Position numbers and translations under genes: made by a program
NCBI RefSeq assembly: GCF_030272615.1
Contig: NC_081415.1
Span: forward strand, 623,783,740-623,843,739
Direction: 5' to 3'
From: Cryptomeria japonica
Lineage: Eukaryota; Streptophyta; Pinopsida; Cupressales; Cupressaceae
Length of the DNA: 60,000 bases
Part shown: piece by piece, positions 38,608 through 50,183 of the stretch
How the letters are laid out: every line of letters starts with the position of its first letter
Position numbering within the stretch: the first letter of the stretch is position 1
The notes under the pieces: generated by a model
What the model saw: only the letters and a program-made list of their open reading frames with translations
What the model was told of the DNA's origin: nothing
Databases searched by the model: none

Positions 38608-38612
38608 CTTTC
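38608..38612. repeat. Target site duplication CTTTC, right copy
   Basis: Matches 30826-30830. Confidence 0.88.
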
Positions 38613-39259
38613 ATTTACAAAACATATCAACATCACTCTTCTTGAAATCGTCTTATCTACTATTCACGATTTTTTACCAATGTTCACCAAACATTTTTTA
38701 ACGTTATCAACAATAGACTTTTTTAGCTCAGAAGTTTTCCTCTTTTGAATTATTGTATTTATACCCGACAATTTCAGTAGATCTATTAATTCTTTACGAG
38801 TAAGTACAATTGATAATAGTTGAGCTTTCTCTAGTGTAGTATCAAGACTATTGAAATAAGACATTATTTCTTTTGCACTTTTATTCATTGACCTCCTTTT
38901 AGTATGTCTAGGTTCTTCACTGAGACGTTTCAACTCATTCACATCCATTTCAAGTAAATGATCTAATTTTTTATATTTCTCTTCACCTATTTAGCTATAT
39001 CCACAATATGCTCATCCATATCGGTAGGAGGTAATGAGCCTGACCCCTCTCCTTCGACCTCCATTGGCTCAACTTGGCCAAGCTCCTCCCTATGTTCTTC
39101 AACCATAATGTGTTTTTCAACGGGTTCATTTGCCTCAACTCCCACTTGAGAACTTCCTTCTTCTCAATCCCGTTCTGCACATAATTTAAGATGATAGAGA
39201 ATATTTTTAATGGAATGAATTTCCATGTATAATTTGAAACCAAATTTACAATTCATAAT

Positions 39260-40040
39260 TATTCCTAAATATTATGTCATAATAGGTGGACTATTATGTC
39301 ATATTTAGGACCTATTATTGCATAATAGGTACTAATATCACATGTAATAGGTCCTAATATCTGCATAATATAGGTCTTAAGGGGACTCTTGAGTATAATG
39401 TGAAATTGTTTTTCATACGTGGTCATATTAAGTCATATAATAGAACCTATTATGATATAAGTGGTTCTATTATGTCATATTTAAGACCTATAATCACATA
39501 ATAGGTCTTATTATGACTTAATTTGATCATGTATGCAAAAACATTTCACATTATACTTGAATCCCCTTAAGACCTATATTATGTGATATTAGGACCTATT
39601 ATGCGATTATAGGTCTTAAATATGACATACGTTAGAACCTATTATGACATAATAGGTCTTATTATGACTTAATATGACCACGTATGCAAAAAAATTCACA
39701 TTATACTTGAGTCCCCTTAAGACCTATATTATGCAGATATTAGGACCTATTACAAGTGATATTAGGACCTAAATTATGTGACAATAGGTCATTAACATCA
39801 CATACATAATTGGCCCTAATATCACATAATATAGGTCTTAAGGGGACTCAAGTATATAATGTGAAATGTTTTTGCATACTTGGTCATATTAAGTTATAAT
39901 AAGACCTATTATGTCATATTTAAGACAAGTATTAGTGCATATAATAGGTCCTAATATCACATAATAGGTCCTAGTATCACATAATATAGGTTTTAAGGGG
40001 ACTCAATTATAATGTGAAATATTTTGCATACACTTGAAAA
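39260..40040. repeat. Alternating inverted-repeat array
   Basis: Segments reading ATAGGTCTTAAGGGGACTC...AGTATAATGTGAAAT...GCATACGTGGTCATATTAAG alternate with their reverse complements (arms near 39350-39445, 39505-39600, 39660-39720, 39835-39905 and 39970-40035). Short palindromes of ACCTATTATG and CATAATAGGT lie between them. It lies in the presumed first intron of the minus-strand gene. Confidence 0.8.
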
Positions 40041-40660
40041 ACAAAGTAGACACAATGTTTATTTGTTTGAAAGTGTTTGATTGTTTTGAGCATGCACACA
40101 CAAATCCTAGGGCTAGTCAGGACAACAGTTGTTGAATCTCACTTGGGGGCTTACCCTGAGCTACGCAATTTAGAGTGGATACTTAGGTGCTTGACCCCAA
40201 TGGCTCCCCTCCACAACACTCATTGCTCTGGGCCAGCCAAGAAACAGTACCCATGAAAACTCCCTGTGGTGAACTTTGTATCTCTACTAAGAGTCGTATG
40301 TGTGTGAGTCACTCTGGAGTTTTGACCTATTACCCCAACAAATAGAAGGTTTTGGGCTTCTAACACAAAAAAGGCACTAGTAAGGGCATCCGTTTAGGTG
40401 GGCATATATCTGACAAGTTAACATCGCTATGGCATTCTAGCACCCATTGCTTGCAAGTTTTGTTACAATCATTTTTATTTATAGTGGTTTGGAAGAGCTT
40501 GGCTATAACTTGTTACCACTTTGAGTCATTCCCTATCACTGAGCCTTAAGGGCTACTCAAGAGGCAGACCCCTTTCTAAGGATAAAACAAAAAGAGCCTA
40601 TTGCTCAAGGCACAAAAGACAAGTTTGTTAATTTTAGAGCACCAATTAAAGTGTTTGCTA
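40041..40660. other. Non-coding block with higher GC than its surroundings
   Basis: There is no ORF of note. The block is rich in short motifs such as GGGGCTTACCCTGAGC and GGCTCCCCTCCACAAC and stands out against the AT-rich flanks. It could be an old LTR or SINE-like fragment inserted in the intron. I could not find matching ends. Confidence 0.4.
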
Positions 40661-41130
40661 AACTATAAAGACACTTGGTTTCAAAATCTAAATTAAATTA
40701 TATATTTATGGACTATCTAAATTAAATTATAAATTATAAATGGGAAAGAGAGGGGTCCTAAAGATCTAAATTTTAAATTAAAACCATGATCTATTATAAA
40801 TGGACTTAAGGGGGGAGAGAAAATGTCAGTTACACAACAAGCAAGTTAATGGAATTTGAAATGCAAATACACATATTATTTCAAATTAAAACCAAATTAT
40901 TTTTTATTAAAAAACTATTATTTTTAAGCCTACCATTTCGAATTTATTTAATAAAAATAAAATCATTTGGAAATAATTAAGATAGAAATATTATATAAAT
41001 TAAATTAATTTTATTAAATTAATATTATTTAAAATAATTTTCATAAATATATAACATAAAAAATATTTAACTAATACTATCAAATAAACACAATTTTTGG
41101 TACGTAATACATATGAAATTAAATAGAAAT
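40661..41130. other. AT-rich intron-like sequence
   Basis: No gene or repeat recognised. It belongs to the modelled first intron of the minus-strand gene. Confidence 0.5.
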
Positions 41131-41404
41131 ACATACTTGCATCATAATATCTTTGCCTTCTTTGTTCTCGATATCTGTGTTCCGTTTTGGGTGAATAATT
41201 CGTTGAAGTCTTATTTTGCCTTCTCTTCTTGTTCCCCATTCTTGTAAAATAATGTCCAAATATCTTCAAATTATTGCTCGCAAAATAACTTTCAAATTCC
41301 TTCTTTCATTCAAAAATGCAAATTTTTTTATCATTTGTGTGTTAAAAAATGAAAAAAAATATGTATATTTATATGACAGTAAATTTTTTAAAAATTGGAA
41401 ATTT

Positions 41405-41600
41405 GGGTTGCCTGGGGTTTGAATGAATGTCAACTATTACAAAAGGTTAGGTTCATTCGAACCAAACTATTATATGAATGTTTGCGCAATTATTTTGCCT
41501 AGGGGGTTCGAATGAAGGTGGGTTCAAATCAACCCCCTATGGTTCAAGCGAATCCCCCTTCGTTCGAACCCTTGTTCGTACGAACTACCCTTTTTGACAT
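41405..41600. repeat. Right GGTTCGA repeat cluster, putative transposon end
   Basis: It contains GGTTCATTCGAACC, GGGGGTTCGAATGAAGG, GGTTCAAGCGAATCC, CGTTCGAACCC and TTCGTACGAAC. Reverse-complemented, it aligns loosely but over about 70 bp with the left cluster at 3127. A minus-strand TATAAATA lies inside it at about 41365-41373, ahead of the DDE-like gene. I infer the right inverted end of the large transposon. Confidence 0.55.
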
Positions 41601-43199
41601 CTCTCCCCAAATGCTTTAGAATTCTGAGAAATGTTGGCCTTCAAACCTTTGGTTCAAGGCTCAAATGAAAGAATATTGATAACCCAAAAATTTAAGATGC
41701 TAGTGCTTGGAGCAAGCTTTCCCACGAGTATAATTTTATTATCTGTTCAATGCATTGGAAAAAATAGGAAACTAATTCAAAAAAAATCTAAAAAATATAT
41801 ATGCCCTAGGTATTGATGTCTACTTTCTAACAAAAAAAATTAAATTGAATTTCGATATATATAGTACAAGTTATGTGTTCAAATGTACACCTATGCCTAA
41901 AATATAATTAGTCGGACTTCAAAACTTAATAAAATGAAAAGCATTAAACATATCGCTATCAAAATAACTGCAAGCCTTGGATATTGATGTTACAAAGCAA
42001 AATTTGAAAGATTTGAGTTTTTATCATTTATAGAAAAAATAAGATGCATTTTGGGAGGTACGTCACTCTTAAAAAATGTAGTTGTAAAAAACTACTTTTC
42101 GAGGGAGATGAATTTTTTTTTTTAAATCTTCAAAAAAAATTGAAAAAAATATATAGAATATACAGACAAAATGATACAACTCACTAGTTTACATCATCTT
42201 CAAATTATTAATAGTTTAAAAGTTATAGTTGTCGGAAAATGAAGATTATTTTAAAAATGTTCATATCAGTGTCAAAAGTGGTAAAAAAGCGGGAACCATT
42301 ATTTGAGTTCACTCCTACATGCCAAATTGGTTTTGAGGAAAAAGATAAAATAGAATCATTCTGACCTTTCTCTATCTTTCCCTTCTTTCAAACTTTTTAT
42401 AATATCAACTAGATATGAGTGACACTAGAAGTAGATTGATATATGATTTTGAATTTTGAATTCATGCATCGTACCAAAATTATTAAATTCCTTTGGTTTC
42501 AAATTTTTGTAAGAAATAATTTGTGCTTTATACACATATTTCAGCCCCTTGTATAAAATAATTAGCATCCACCTCTTAAATTATTCAAGTAATGTTAAAC
42601 AATAAAAATAACGTTGATTAAATAGTTCCTTTCTGTGTAGGGAAGAAGTTTTTCTTCATGTTGTGTTAAATAGGGTGTCAACAAAAGTCACAACAAAATT
42701 ATGGTTTAAATTGAAATATAGATAAATCTATTGTAAATATGGCGTCAGGATACTGTGTTGTCATTGGTTTCAAGCCTCATTGTGTTGTATCGTCATTGTT
42801 GCTTGCACTTGTATGTTGATGGTGCACTAAAGTTCATGGTTGGATGGCATGCCTTGTGTGTTGCAAACTAAGGTGGTATTGTGTATATTTTTTGTTAGCC
42901 AAAGTGGGTATCATGATGAAATATTCAGATGATGATTAGAAGTATTAAGATGAGGATTAGATGTATTAAGATGAGGATAAGAGGTATTCACATGAAGATT
43001 AGAAATATGATCTTTATTATTAATTAAGCAAGGAGGGGGCCCTAATCCTAAAAAGCGAAAAGTTGTAGATCTATCAATAAGTACAAACAAAACTCCCCTT
43101 AATCAACCAAAAATATCAGCATAGCCTAACAAGTAATTATCTATAATGTCAAGAACCATGCTAATATAATACTATCTAGCCATTATCAAAATTTAGCAC
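41601..43199. other. AT-rich spacer, no gene seen
   Basis: I see nothing recognisable. The sequence is AT-rich with homopolymer runs and no open frame above background. Confidence 0.5.
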
Positions 43200-43872
43200 T
43201 TAGGCCTAAAATTATTGGGAATAAGAAATAAAGTCTTAGTGATTAAAGAGACGGTAAACAAATTGCTAACAACATCTAAGAAACAACTCCTAAGAAGGCC
43301 TAGAAGCCACCACCTACCAATGATCAAAAAGAGAAGAAACATCATAAAGATTCAATTATTGGGGCCAAATATGACCCCCCAAGTCTTCAATAACTTTTGC
43401 AAGTTGTTAGATTCTAGTTTTCTTGAAGATAGATTTGGCCATAAGTGTCATTGTCTTTATCCTTACAATTCCTTGCATCATTCTTGAGATGTTTTATTTT
43501 TATTTAGATTACTTTGAAACCATGCCCATCACCGAATTTCTCATGATTTCATCAGTGATAATGGGGAGAGAGTGTTGAATTTTGGGAACTCTGAACTTCT
43601 TATCCCTAGTTTTCACATCCTTCAATCTCCCTTGTAGGTGTGTCACTTTGAATTTTAGGATAGAAACCAAATTGCCATTCCTATTTCCCTCATTTTCAAT
43701 ATCCTGAATTTTCTTTTTACCAATGTTATCTCCTTTTTATCAAATAACTCAATAGCTTGCTTTGGTTAAACCTCCTCAAATTATTTCTTCTCTTCAAAGA
43801 TAACATTATCTCCACCTCTATCCTCCATCTCGACTTCCTTCTCACTATAATATTCATACATAGTCTTCAATA
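43200..43872 (-). pseudogene. Lys/Glu-rich broken reading frame, downstream part
   Basis: Minus-strand frames here are rich in Lys and Glu (for example IELFDKKEITLVKRKFRILK) and broken by many stops. The frame crosses the CAATA duplication into 51303-51720, so the two parts were one sequence before the LTR element inserted. I do not recognise the protein. It may be a decayed host gene or an old transposon ORF. Confidence 0.35.
43868..43872. repeat. Target site duplication CAATA, left copy
   Basis: CAATA directly precedes TGTTGGCTTG. The same pentamer is at 51303-51307. Confidence 0.9.
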
Positions 43873-45008
43873 TGTTGGCTTGATGATGATTTTAGTATTT
43901 GATGACTTTATGTGGTGTCATTGATGGTACACATATGTTCGAATTGTAATAGTCATCTTTGTATACCACTTAAGGTAAGATGGTACTTTTGAGTATTTGT
44001 ATTGTTAACCGGTATCATATGTATGAAGAAGTCTAACCGGTATGAAGATGTATAAACCGGTATATGTAGATAATCGGTATATGTAGATAAGACAATTGGT
44101 TTTGATTAGTTCCAGAGTTACTAGTTTGAGATGCAACAAATAAAGTCAAGGAGGCACATGGAGACAATCACCCAGTATGAATTCTAGTGAATCTGTCTGT
44201 GAGTTTTAAGCGGTCAACACTTTACCGGTATCGGTGTTTTAACCGGTTTACCAGTTTGTGTGATGAGTTATCACCAATTGTGATGTGTTACCATTGATTG
44301 ACACTTTGGCGGTGATTTGTGTCATTTAAGGAAGATTGTCTAGATTCATTGAACCTAGGAAATTGTGTCAAGGTTCAAGAGCCAACATGAAATCTAATAT
44401 CTATAAGAAGACATTGTGATGAGTTATTTTCATATAGAAGATACAAGTTATGATATGAGTTGGAGCGGATGTGATTTTTTGAAGGAATTGCAGAGTATGT
44501 CGGTGATGCAGTAATGTATGTGCAAAAAAGGATCTAAACCAGTAGAAGATGCTATTCTTATACCATTCCCACTATTGTTCTCTAACAACTACAATAGTAA
44601 AATCCCTTAACAGGGTAGGCTCTAACAAACTTCATTGTATAAATCCTCTAACATGGTTATTCATTAACTTGGATCTAAATCATCCACTTAGGTTACCTTT
44701 AACGAGGTATAGCTCCTAATAGGGCTTGAGATCTTTAAAAGGATTTTCTCCTAATAGGTTAACTATGTGCAGAAATAGTTAACTTGTGAGTTCCATCACA
44801 CCATGGTTTTTCTCAGTTGGGTTTTCCATGTATAAATATTTGTGGTATGGTGAATGTTTTGATTGTTGTGAATGCTTTTATAAAACTTTGGATTATATGC
44901 AAAGTCATTGGTAAATTAGTTAAGTTTTTTTATTGGTCTACAATTAAAATGTTACTGTTTTTGCTTTCATTGATTCATCCCCCCTCTCAATGCTTTATAA
45001 GTTTATCA
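43873..45008 (+). repeat. 5' LTR of the pol-less Copia-like element
   Basis: It runs TGTTGGCTTGATG to CTTTATAAGTTTATCA, 1,136 bp. It is rich in ACCGGTAT motifs in its first third and ends with a polyC box (CATCCCCCCTCTCAATGC). Confidence 0.9.
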
Positions 45009-45010
45009 AT

Positions 45011-45023
45011 TGGTATCAAATCC
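45011..45023 (+). other. Primer binding site, initiator Met tRNA type
   Basis: TGGTATCAAATCC lies two bases after the LTR. The canonical plant site is TGGTATCAGAGCC, so there are two changes. Confidence 0.8.
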
Positions 45024-45070
45024 TGACTTCCTTAAGGCTTAACTTCTTGAAAGGAAACTCTAAAGCCATT

Positions 45071-46243
45071 ATGGGGGATATAAGTTATAGAGAGATGGCT
45101 AGAGAACTTGCTAAAACTAGGGATGATCTAGAAACCCCGAGAGGCAAATTCAAGTCCTCACAAGCAAAAAGGAAAAAATTGACTGAGAAATTATTAGAGA
45201 TCTCTGACAACAACTCTTCAGATGAGGTGAACATTGATGCACTAGTTGAGGAAGTGGAGAAATTTAATGGAAAGAAACTTAACCTAAGGAGAGAACTTGA
45301 AACCCTTACAATTCATATGAGTCAAGAACTTGAAGCTAGGAGGACAGCTGAAGACCGGATCAAAGACAAAGATCATGAGATCCTTAAAATCAAGCAAGAG
45401 AATGCAACTTTGTATGAACACTGACATGAGGAAAAAGAAGAGATAGAAGAAATCAAAGTAGATCTTGAATTGACAATGTCTCGTAGAGAGACTCTTATGA
45501 AGAAAAATGAAGATCTTACTAAAGATCTTACAAAAGCCAATGAGAAGCTTGATAAATTCAACAAGAGTTCTACTATGCTGGATGAATAGATCCAATCTAA
45601 AAGGATGAAAGGTGATACATATAGGTTAGGATACAATACATCTAAGAAGGGTTAATCTTCCCATACCAAGAGCGACATGCATGAAGGTAAAACTGCTACT
45701 AAGGCTAAGAAGCCTACCGGTAAGAAAGCTTACAAACTTGTTTACTTTAACTTTCATAACCGAGGACATACTGCTAATGTTTGTAGAAGAAGATTTAATG
45801 CTAAAATTGGTTATAGACCTAATACTAGGTATGTTCCTAAAATATTTGAAGGTTATTGTTATACATGCAACATGTATGGGCATAGATCAGTTGAATGTAG
45901 ATATGCAAAAAACAATCCTGCACCTCACATGAATCCAATACCTATTGGTGATTGGAGAAGGAATATCACTGACTGGAGGAACACAAATTGGCAAAGACCC
46001 TATGTTAACCGGTCTAGTCCTTATGAGATAGAAAAGAGAGTCTTTGTGACTTGTTCAATTTGCAACAACTCTAGACATGTGGCTATGAAATACAGAAGAA
46101 GAATAGGTAGAGGAAATGCAGGACCTTGGACAACATCTAGAATGGCCCGCTATCATTGTCATAAACCGGGACACATTACAAAGTTTTGCAGAACAAAGAA
46201 GAACCAACCGGTAAATCATCTTGTAGATCGGAAAGGGAAGTAG
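45071..46243 (+). pseudogene. Coiled-coil/zinc-knuckle Gag-like protein, broken
   Basis: The ATG at 45071 gives MGDISYREMARELAKTRDD. A single frame runs to 46243 with stops near 45422, 45588 and 45653. The first 190 residues are Lys/Glu-rich coiled coil. Four knuckle-like boxes follow. YCYTCNMYGHRSVEC is intact (C-x2-C-x4-H-x4-C). YFNFHNRGHTANVC has lost two Cys, TCSICNNSRHVAMKY its last Cys, and RYHCHKPGHITKFC its first Cys. The capsid domain normally found in Copia Gag is absent, so this looks like the C-terminal half of a Gag. It presumably bound RNA. Confidence 0.75.
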
Positions 46244-46845
46244 AAGGTTGATGTTGAAGAAACCAAACCTAAGAAGAATAGGATTTGATAAAACAAAAGT
46301 GAGGACAAGCCATTGGAAGAACCAAACACTTCACCTAGTGTGCAGAATCCTACACCAACAAACTGAGCTTCTCAACAAGCTTAGGGGGAGCATATCGGTA
46401 AATCCATTTTTGGACCCCTTAGACAAAGAATGGTATGTGAATTTTGAATTTTGAGTTAGAATATGAGAATTTTGATATTGCTATCAATCCATCAATTGGT
46501 TAGTAGACCTACCGGTAAAGGCATATATGTCAAGTGGTAATTAGGGTTTTTCACCCTATCGGTAGTGCAAAAAATGCAGTGGGTAAAGTTAATAAAAAGA
46601 AGTTTCGCTAAGTCTTATTTACCCTATTGCATTTTAAGAGAATTTTGTGAGCACTTGTAGAGTGAAATAGAGCATTCCCAATAGATTGTGAATGAATTTT
46701 GAACAACGGAGTGAGAAGTTGGATTGGATTTGAAGCAAAGAAAAGCGAATCGGGTGTGCAAGCAAGAGAGCAACTAGAAACCCTAGCAACATGAAGGAAA
46801 CAAGGTATTTGGTCAATCTCCTCTCTTGAATCAAAGTTATTTGGA
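46244..46845 (+). other. Linker between the two ORFs
   Basis: Non-coding by eye. It contains a polypurine-like AGCTTAGGGGGAGC at about 46377-46391, similar to the one before the 3' LTR of related elements. This suggests the downstream ORF was joined here by a recombination or acquisition event. Confidence 0.45.
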
Positions 46846-49800
46846 ATGGCATCATCATCTCCACTAGTAAAGAGTCTTTTTATCACTACTGAAGCCATTG
46901 AATCGATGGGGTCAGACAAGATAGAATCGTATGATGCATTATCGCAGGTACCCCAAGGAGTTTTAATTAAAGGTGATATGTCAAGTTACATAGATTGCAA
47001 GTTTGAAGACCTAGGTTCATTAGCAATCTATTCCCAGTTGAAATATTTGTGCAACAAGAACGGGAAGATTAAACCCGAATACATTAGGGTTTATGAGAAA
47101 GGTTTTCACAATGCTGTATATTTTCTTGAGAATTTTGAGGAAGAACATGTCAGGATTATCCTCAGCCGCGTCCATGAAGGGAACATGTATTTAGATAGGT
47201 CACATACTATCACCAAGGAGGCTATTAATGCTATGACCGGATTCTGTCAAACTGGTGAAGTTCCTAAGTTGAGGAAAATCTTGCAGAATACTATCATTGA
47301 ACTGACAAAGACCACTTGTGATGGTCGTGCTATGTCCACCAGTAACATTGAATATGAAGTAGTCAAATATGCTAGAATGGTCATCATTTACAAAATATTT
47401 CATTCTATCCCAATGAATAGTGTGTCATCGGTTTCCATTCATGCTGCCTATCAGATGAAAAAGGAAGATGCAGATTATGATCTGTGTGAGGAAATCCGAA
47501 GTCAGCTAATGTTGAATCTTGAATCGATCAAGAAGGACAACAATCATAAGTTCAAGTTTGGACAACTTTTGACTGGTTTGTTTTTCTATTTTCAAAGTTT
47601 AATTCTTGGTATTGGAGATATTCAATGGTCAAATGATACACCTGTTTCAACCCATATTAATAATAGTATAAAGGCTATCAAGAATACATTTCCAATTGCT
47701 ATGAATAGTTATTTTAATGAATTTTAGAAGAAGATAAGTATGAGAAAGAGGTTATCACATGATGTGGTCAAACATTGTAAGAATGACATTTGTTTCACAG
47801 TGACCACTGATTTTTACCTAATGGAGGCTATAGAATCGAGAGAAGAAGAAATGGAGCAAATGAGTTATGAAGTCAACTATGACTTATTGATCGATTATGT
47901 CAACAACCTCTTGGCATCACCTAAGGACAAAAAGAAGAAGAGACTGGGTACATATCAAGAAAGAATTGCACAGGCATAGCCCAGTAGTGTGAAAGGGGAA
48001 AAGAACAAAGATGATCAAGCAACTTCTGTGTCAACTGGTAGAAGAGTAACAAGGAGTGTTCAAACCAAGAAGGAATCGGAGCCTAAGGTGTATGCAAAGA
48101 AGCCAACTGCGACTAGGAAGAGAGGAAGACATCTTATTCTACAAGAAAAATCCAAGGAGATAGAGTCTGAGGAAGAAAAGAAGAAGCCGAGGGGAACTGG
48201 TAAGAATTCTAAACCAATAGGGGAATCCCTAAACCAAATATGCATATTGACATTACATCTCTCAAGCCAATGAGTCATTTTGAGAGGATTCTGAAAACAT
48301 TAAAAAGAAAGAAGTTCAATAATCAATTACCTATGTCAATATAACCAGTTACCACATGAACAAGAAGTGGTATAAGGGGTAATCAATTACCTATGTCAAT
48401 ATAACCAGTTACCACATGAAAATCAAAAGGAAATTTCTGATTCTTTGAATTTAATTTTGGAAAATAAATGGAAGATGATCATTGATCAAGATCAAGAGAT
48501 TGTTGATATAATTTTTGCTCAATACTTTCCGTAATTGTCTTATGAAGAATTATTAGCAGTGCTTGCTAAAAACAAAGGAAATTTTCATTCAAGAATAAGG
48601 AGACTGAAAGTATTGGAAGGAAAAATTCAGGAAGTAGAAGATGATACTCATCAAGTTGCTAAAGTTATTTAGAAGATGAATGAATAATTAAAGAATTGTC
48701 ACAATAAACCTGATCAGACTGATACCAGAGGTCCATTGGAACTGGATACTAAAGAAATAGTTGTACTAGATGAAATCTACACTAACAAGGATAAGGGTGA
48801 CACTATTTCACCACCTGTCATATTCTTTGTTGATGATACTGAGAATATAACTAGTACCAATATTGAACCGGTTAAGGAAAAAGAACAGGAACTGGATATG
48901 ATTAAGGAACATAAAGCACCAGTTACTAAACAAAGTGTGGACATGCCACCACCATCGATAAAAGAACATAATGTTGAAATTCAACTGTCACCAGTCATTA
49001 CACCAACACAAGAGGAACAGACAAAGACAAGGAGAGAGAAATCAAAGAAGAAGACAAAAAATAACAAGGATGAAGAGAAGAAAACAGAGAAGAAGAAGAA
49101 ATCAATAGTTGAGGATGATGATCATGACTCAATCAACATTAAAGGTCCTATAGATATGGACAATTTGAGTGCCTCTGAATTAATGGAGATTGCTACTACT
49201 ATGCAATCCTGAGCACAAAAGAAGAGGTTGAAAGAGCATAAATGAGAAGCAAAGACCATTCAAACTGTTGTTGACATTTTGTCAAGTCTCCTACCGGAGA
49301 ATAATACAAATAATCTATCCACCCCTATAGCTAATCTTGGATAGTTAGTTGTTGATACCAGTGAACAATTAAAATCACTAGAAGAGTTAGCTCATGCTTT
49401 AGTAGAAAAAGATTACAGGAAGAAAAGGGGAGAAAAATTGATTTCATAAATTAACAAAGGCAAGGTTGCTTTAACAGTGAACAAAGATCTTTTGAAAATC
49501 GGAATAGAAACTGGTGGTAATATTTTGGCCACTATATCTAAAGTATCATTATTTTTTTCTGACTTAAAGAAAAGGAGAGAAGAGACAAAGAAGGAACTAG
49601 AAATGATAAGTGATGCATACATACCGGTACAAGATTCCACTTTGAATTTTGGTAAATTTGTTGATGCCTTACAACACATATTAGAAGTTTATGATTTTCA
49701 ATAGGTGAAGCAGATAACATCCTTGAAGGAGCTGAAGAATCAGCTAATTCCAAAAGTTGAAATCTTATAGAGAGCATACAAGGATTTTGAAGCAATTTTG

Positions 49801-49957
49801 GCTACCCCAGAGATGAGCATTGTTGATGCTATGGAAGAATTTGCTGCACATATTTTGACACATGTTAAAATCATTGAGACACTGTTAGAAACATGGGACA
49901 TTGACCTTAAATAGTTGAAGTTTAATTTCAATGATATTTTCTTGAGAATCGCATTTT
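46846..49957 (+). pseudogene. Long extra ORF (about 1,030 codons) of the pol-less element
   Basis: The ATG at 46846 (MASSSPLVKSLFITTEA) opens one frame that persists to about 49957. It is interrupted by roughly a dozen stops, mostly TAG or TAA in place of Gln or Lys codons, and a short frame change near 48240-48320. The N-terminal 290 residues look globular and mixed alpha/beta. Then come a basic KKK-rich segment (about 47920-48230), an acidic/basic low-complexity middle, and a helical C-terminal part. I see no signal peptide or membrane segment, so an envelope role is not supported. Position (between gag and the polypurine tract) is where env-like ORFs sit in some plant Copia elements. The family is unknown to me. 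Confidence 0.65.
48321..48420. repeat. Exact 40-bp direct repeat at 60-bp period
   Basis: 48321-48360 and 48381-48420 are identical. The 60-bp period keeps the frame, so a 20-residue segment is duplicated in the extra ORF. Confidence 0.95.
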
Positions 49958-50169
49958 AAAGACTTCAAAACTCTTATATCTATATATATGCAGTTTTTTA
50001 TGACAAATTTTGATGTAATGTATGTATTTTAATTTTCTATACTATTAAGGGGGATTAAGGAGAATTTTTATAATGGCATGCAATTGTTAAGGGGGAGTGT
50101 GTGTCATGGAGTCAATTTTTGTATTGCACAATTAGTTGACAAAAAATTTCCTAAGTGTTGCCATCAATG

Positions 50170-50183
50170 CTAAAGGGGGAGAA
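50170..50183 (+). other. Polypurine tract of the pol-less Copia-like element
   Basis: CTAAAGGGGGAGAA directly precedes the 3' LTR. The string CAATGC just upstream is typical of plant Copia 3' ends. Confidence 0.85.

Larger units (their letters stand above)
38613..41239 (-). pseudogene. DDE-like transposase-type gene, 5' half
   Basis: Exon 1 runs 41239-41137 (MGNKKRRQNKTSTNY..., basic, nuclear-localisation-like) with a donor at GCAA before GTATGT. Exon 2 starts at 39174 after TTATGTGCAG. The phases of these two exons agree. Exon 2 opens with an acidic stretch (about 39160-39000), then one frameshift near 38990, then MDVNELKRLSEEPRHTKRR from 38948. The frame then passes through one TGA near 38660 into the insertion site. 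After skipping the LTR element it continues in frame as FVNERLPQKRKISS at 30830. The modelled intron 1 (41136-39175) holds an inverted-repeat array. The deduced full protein would be about 900 residues. Confidence 0.6.

Noticed and set aside
41631-43487. Short ORFs at 41631 and 43215
   Set aside because: No motif, poor codon pattern, and no splice or promoter context. The second overlaps the opposite-strand Lys/Glu-rich remnant.
46846-49957. Envelope-like protein
   Set aside because: The position fits, but I see no signal peptide, membrane anchor or cleavage-site pattern. I left the function unassigned.
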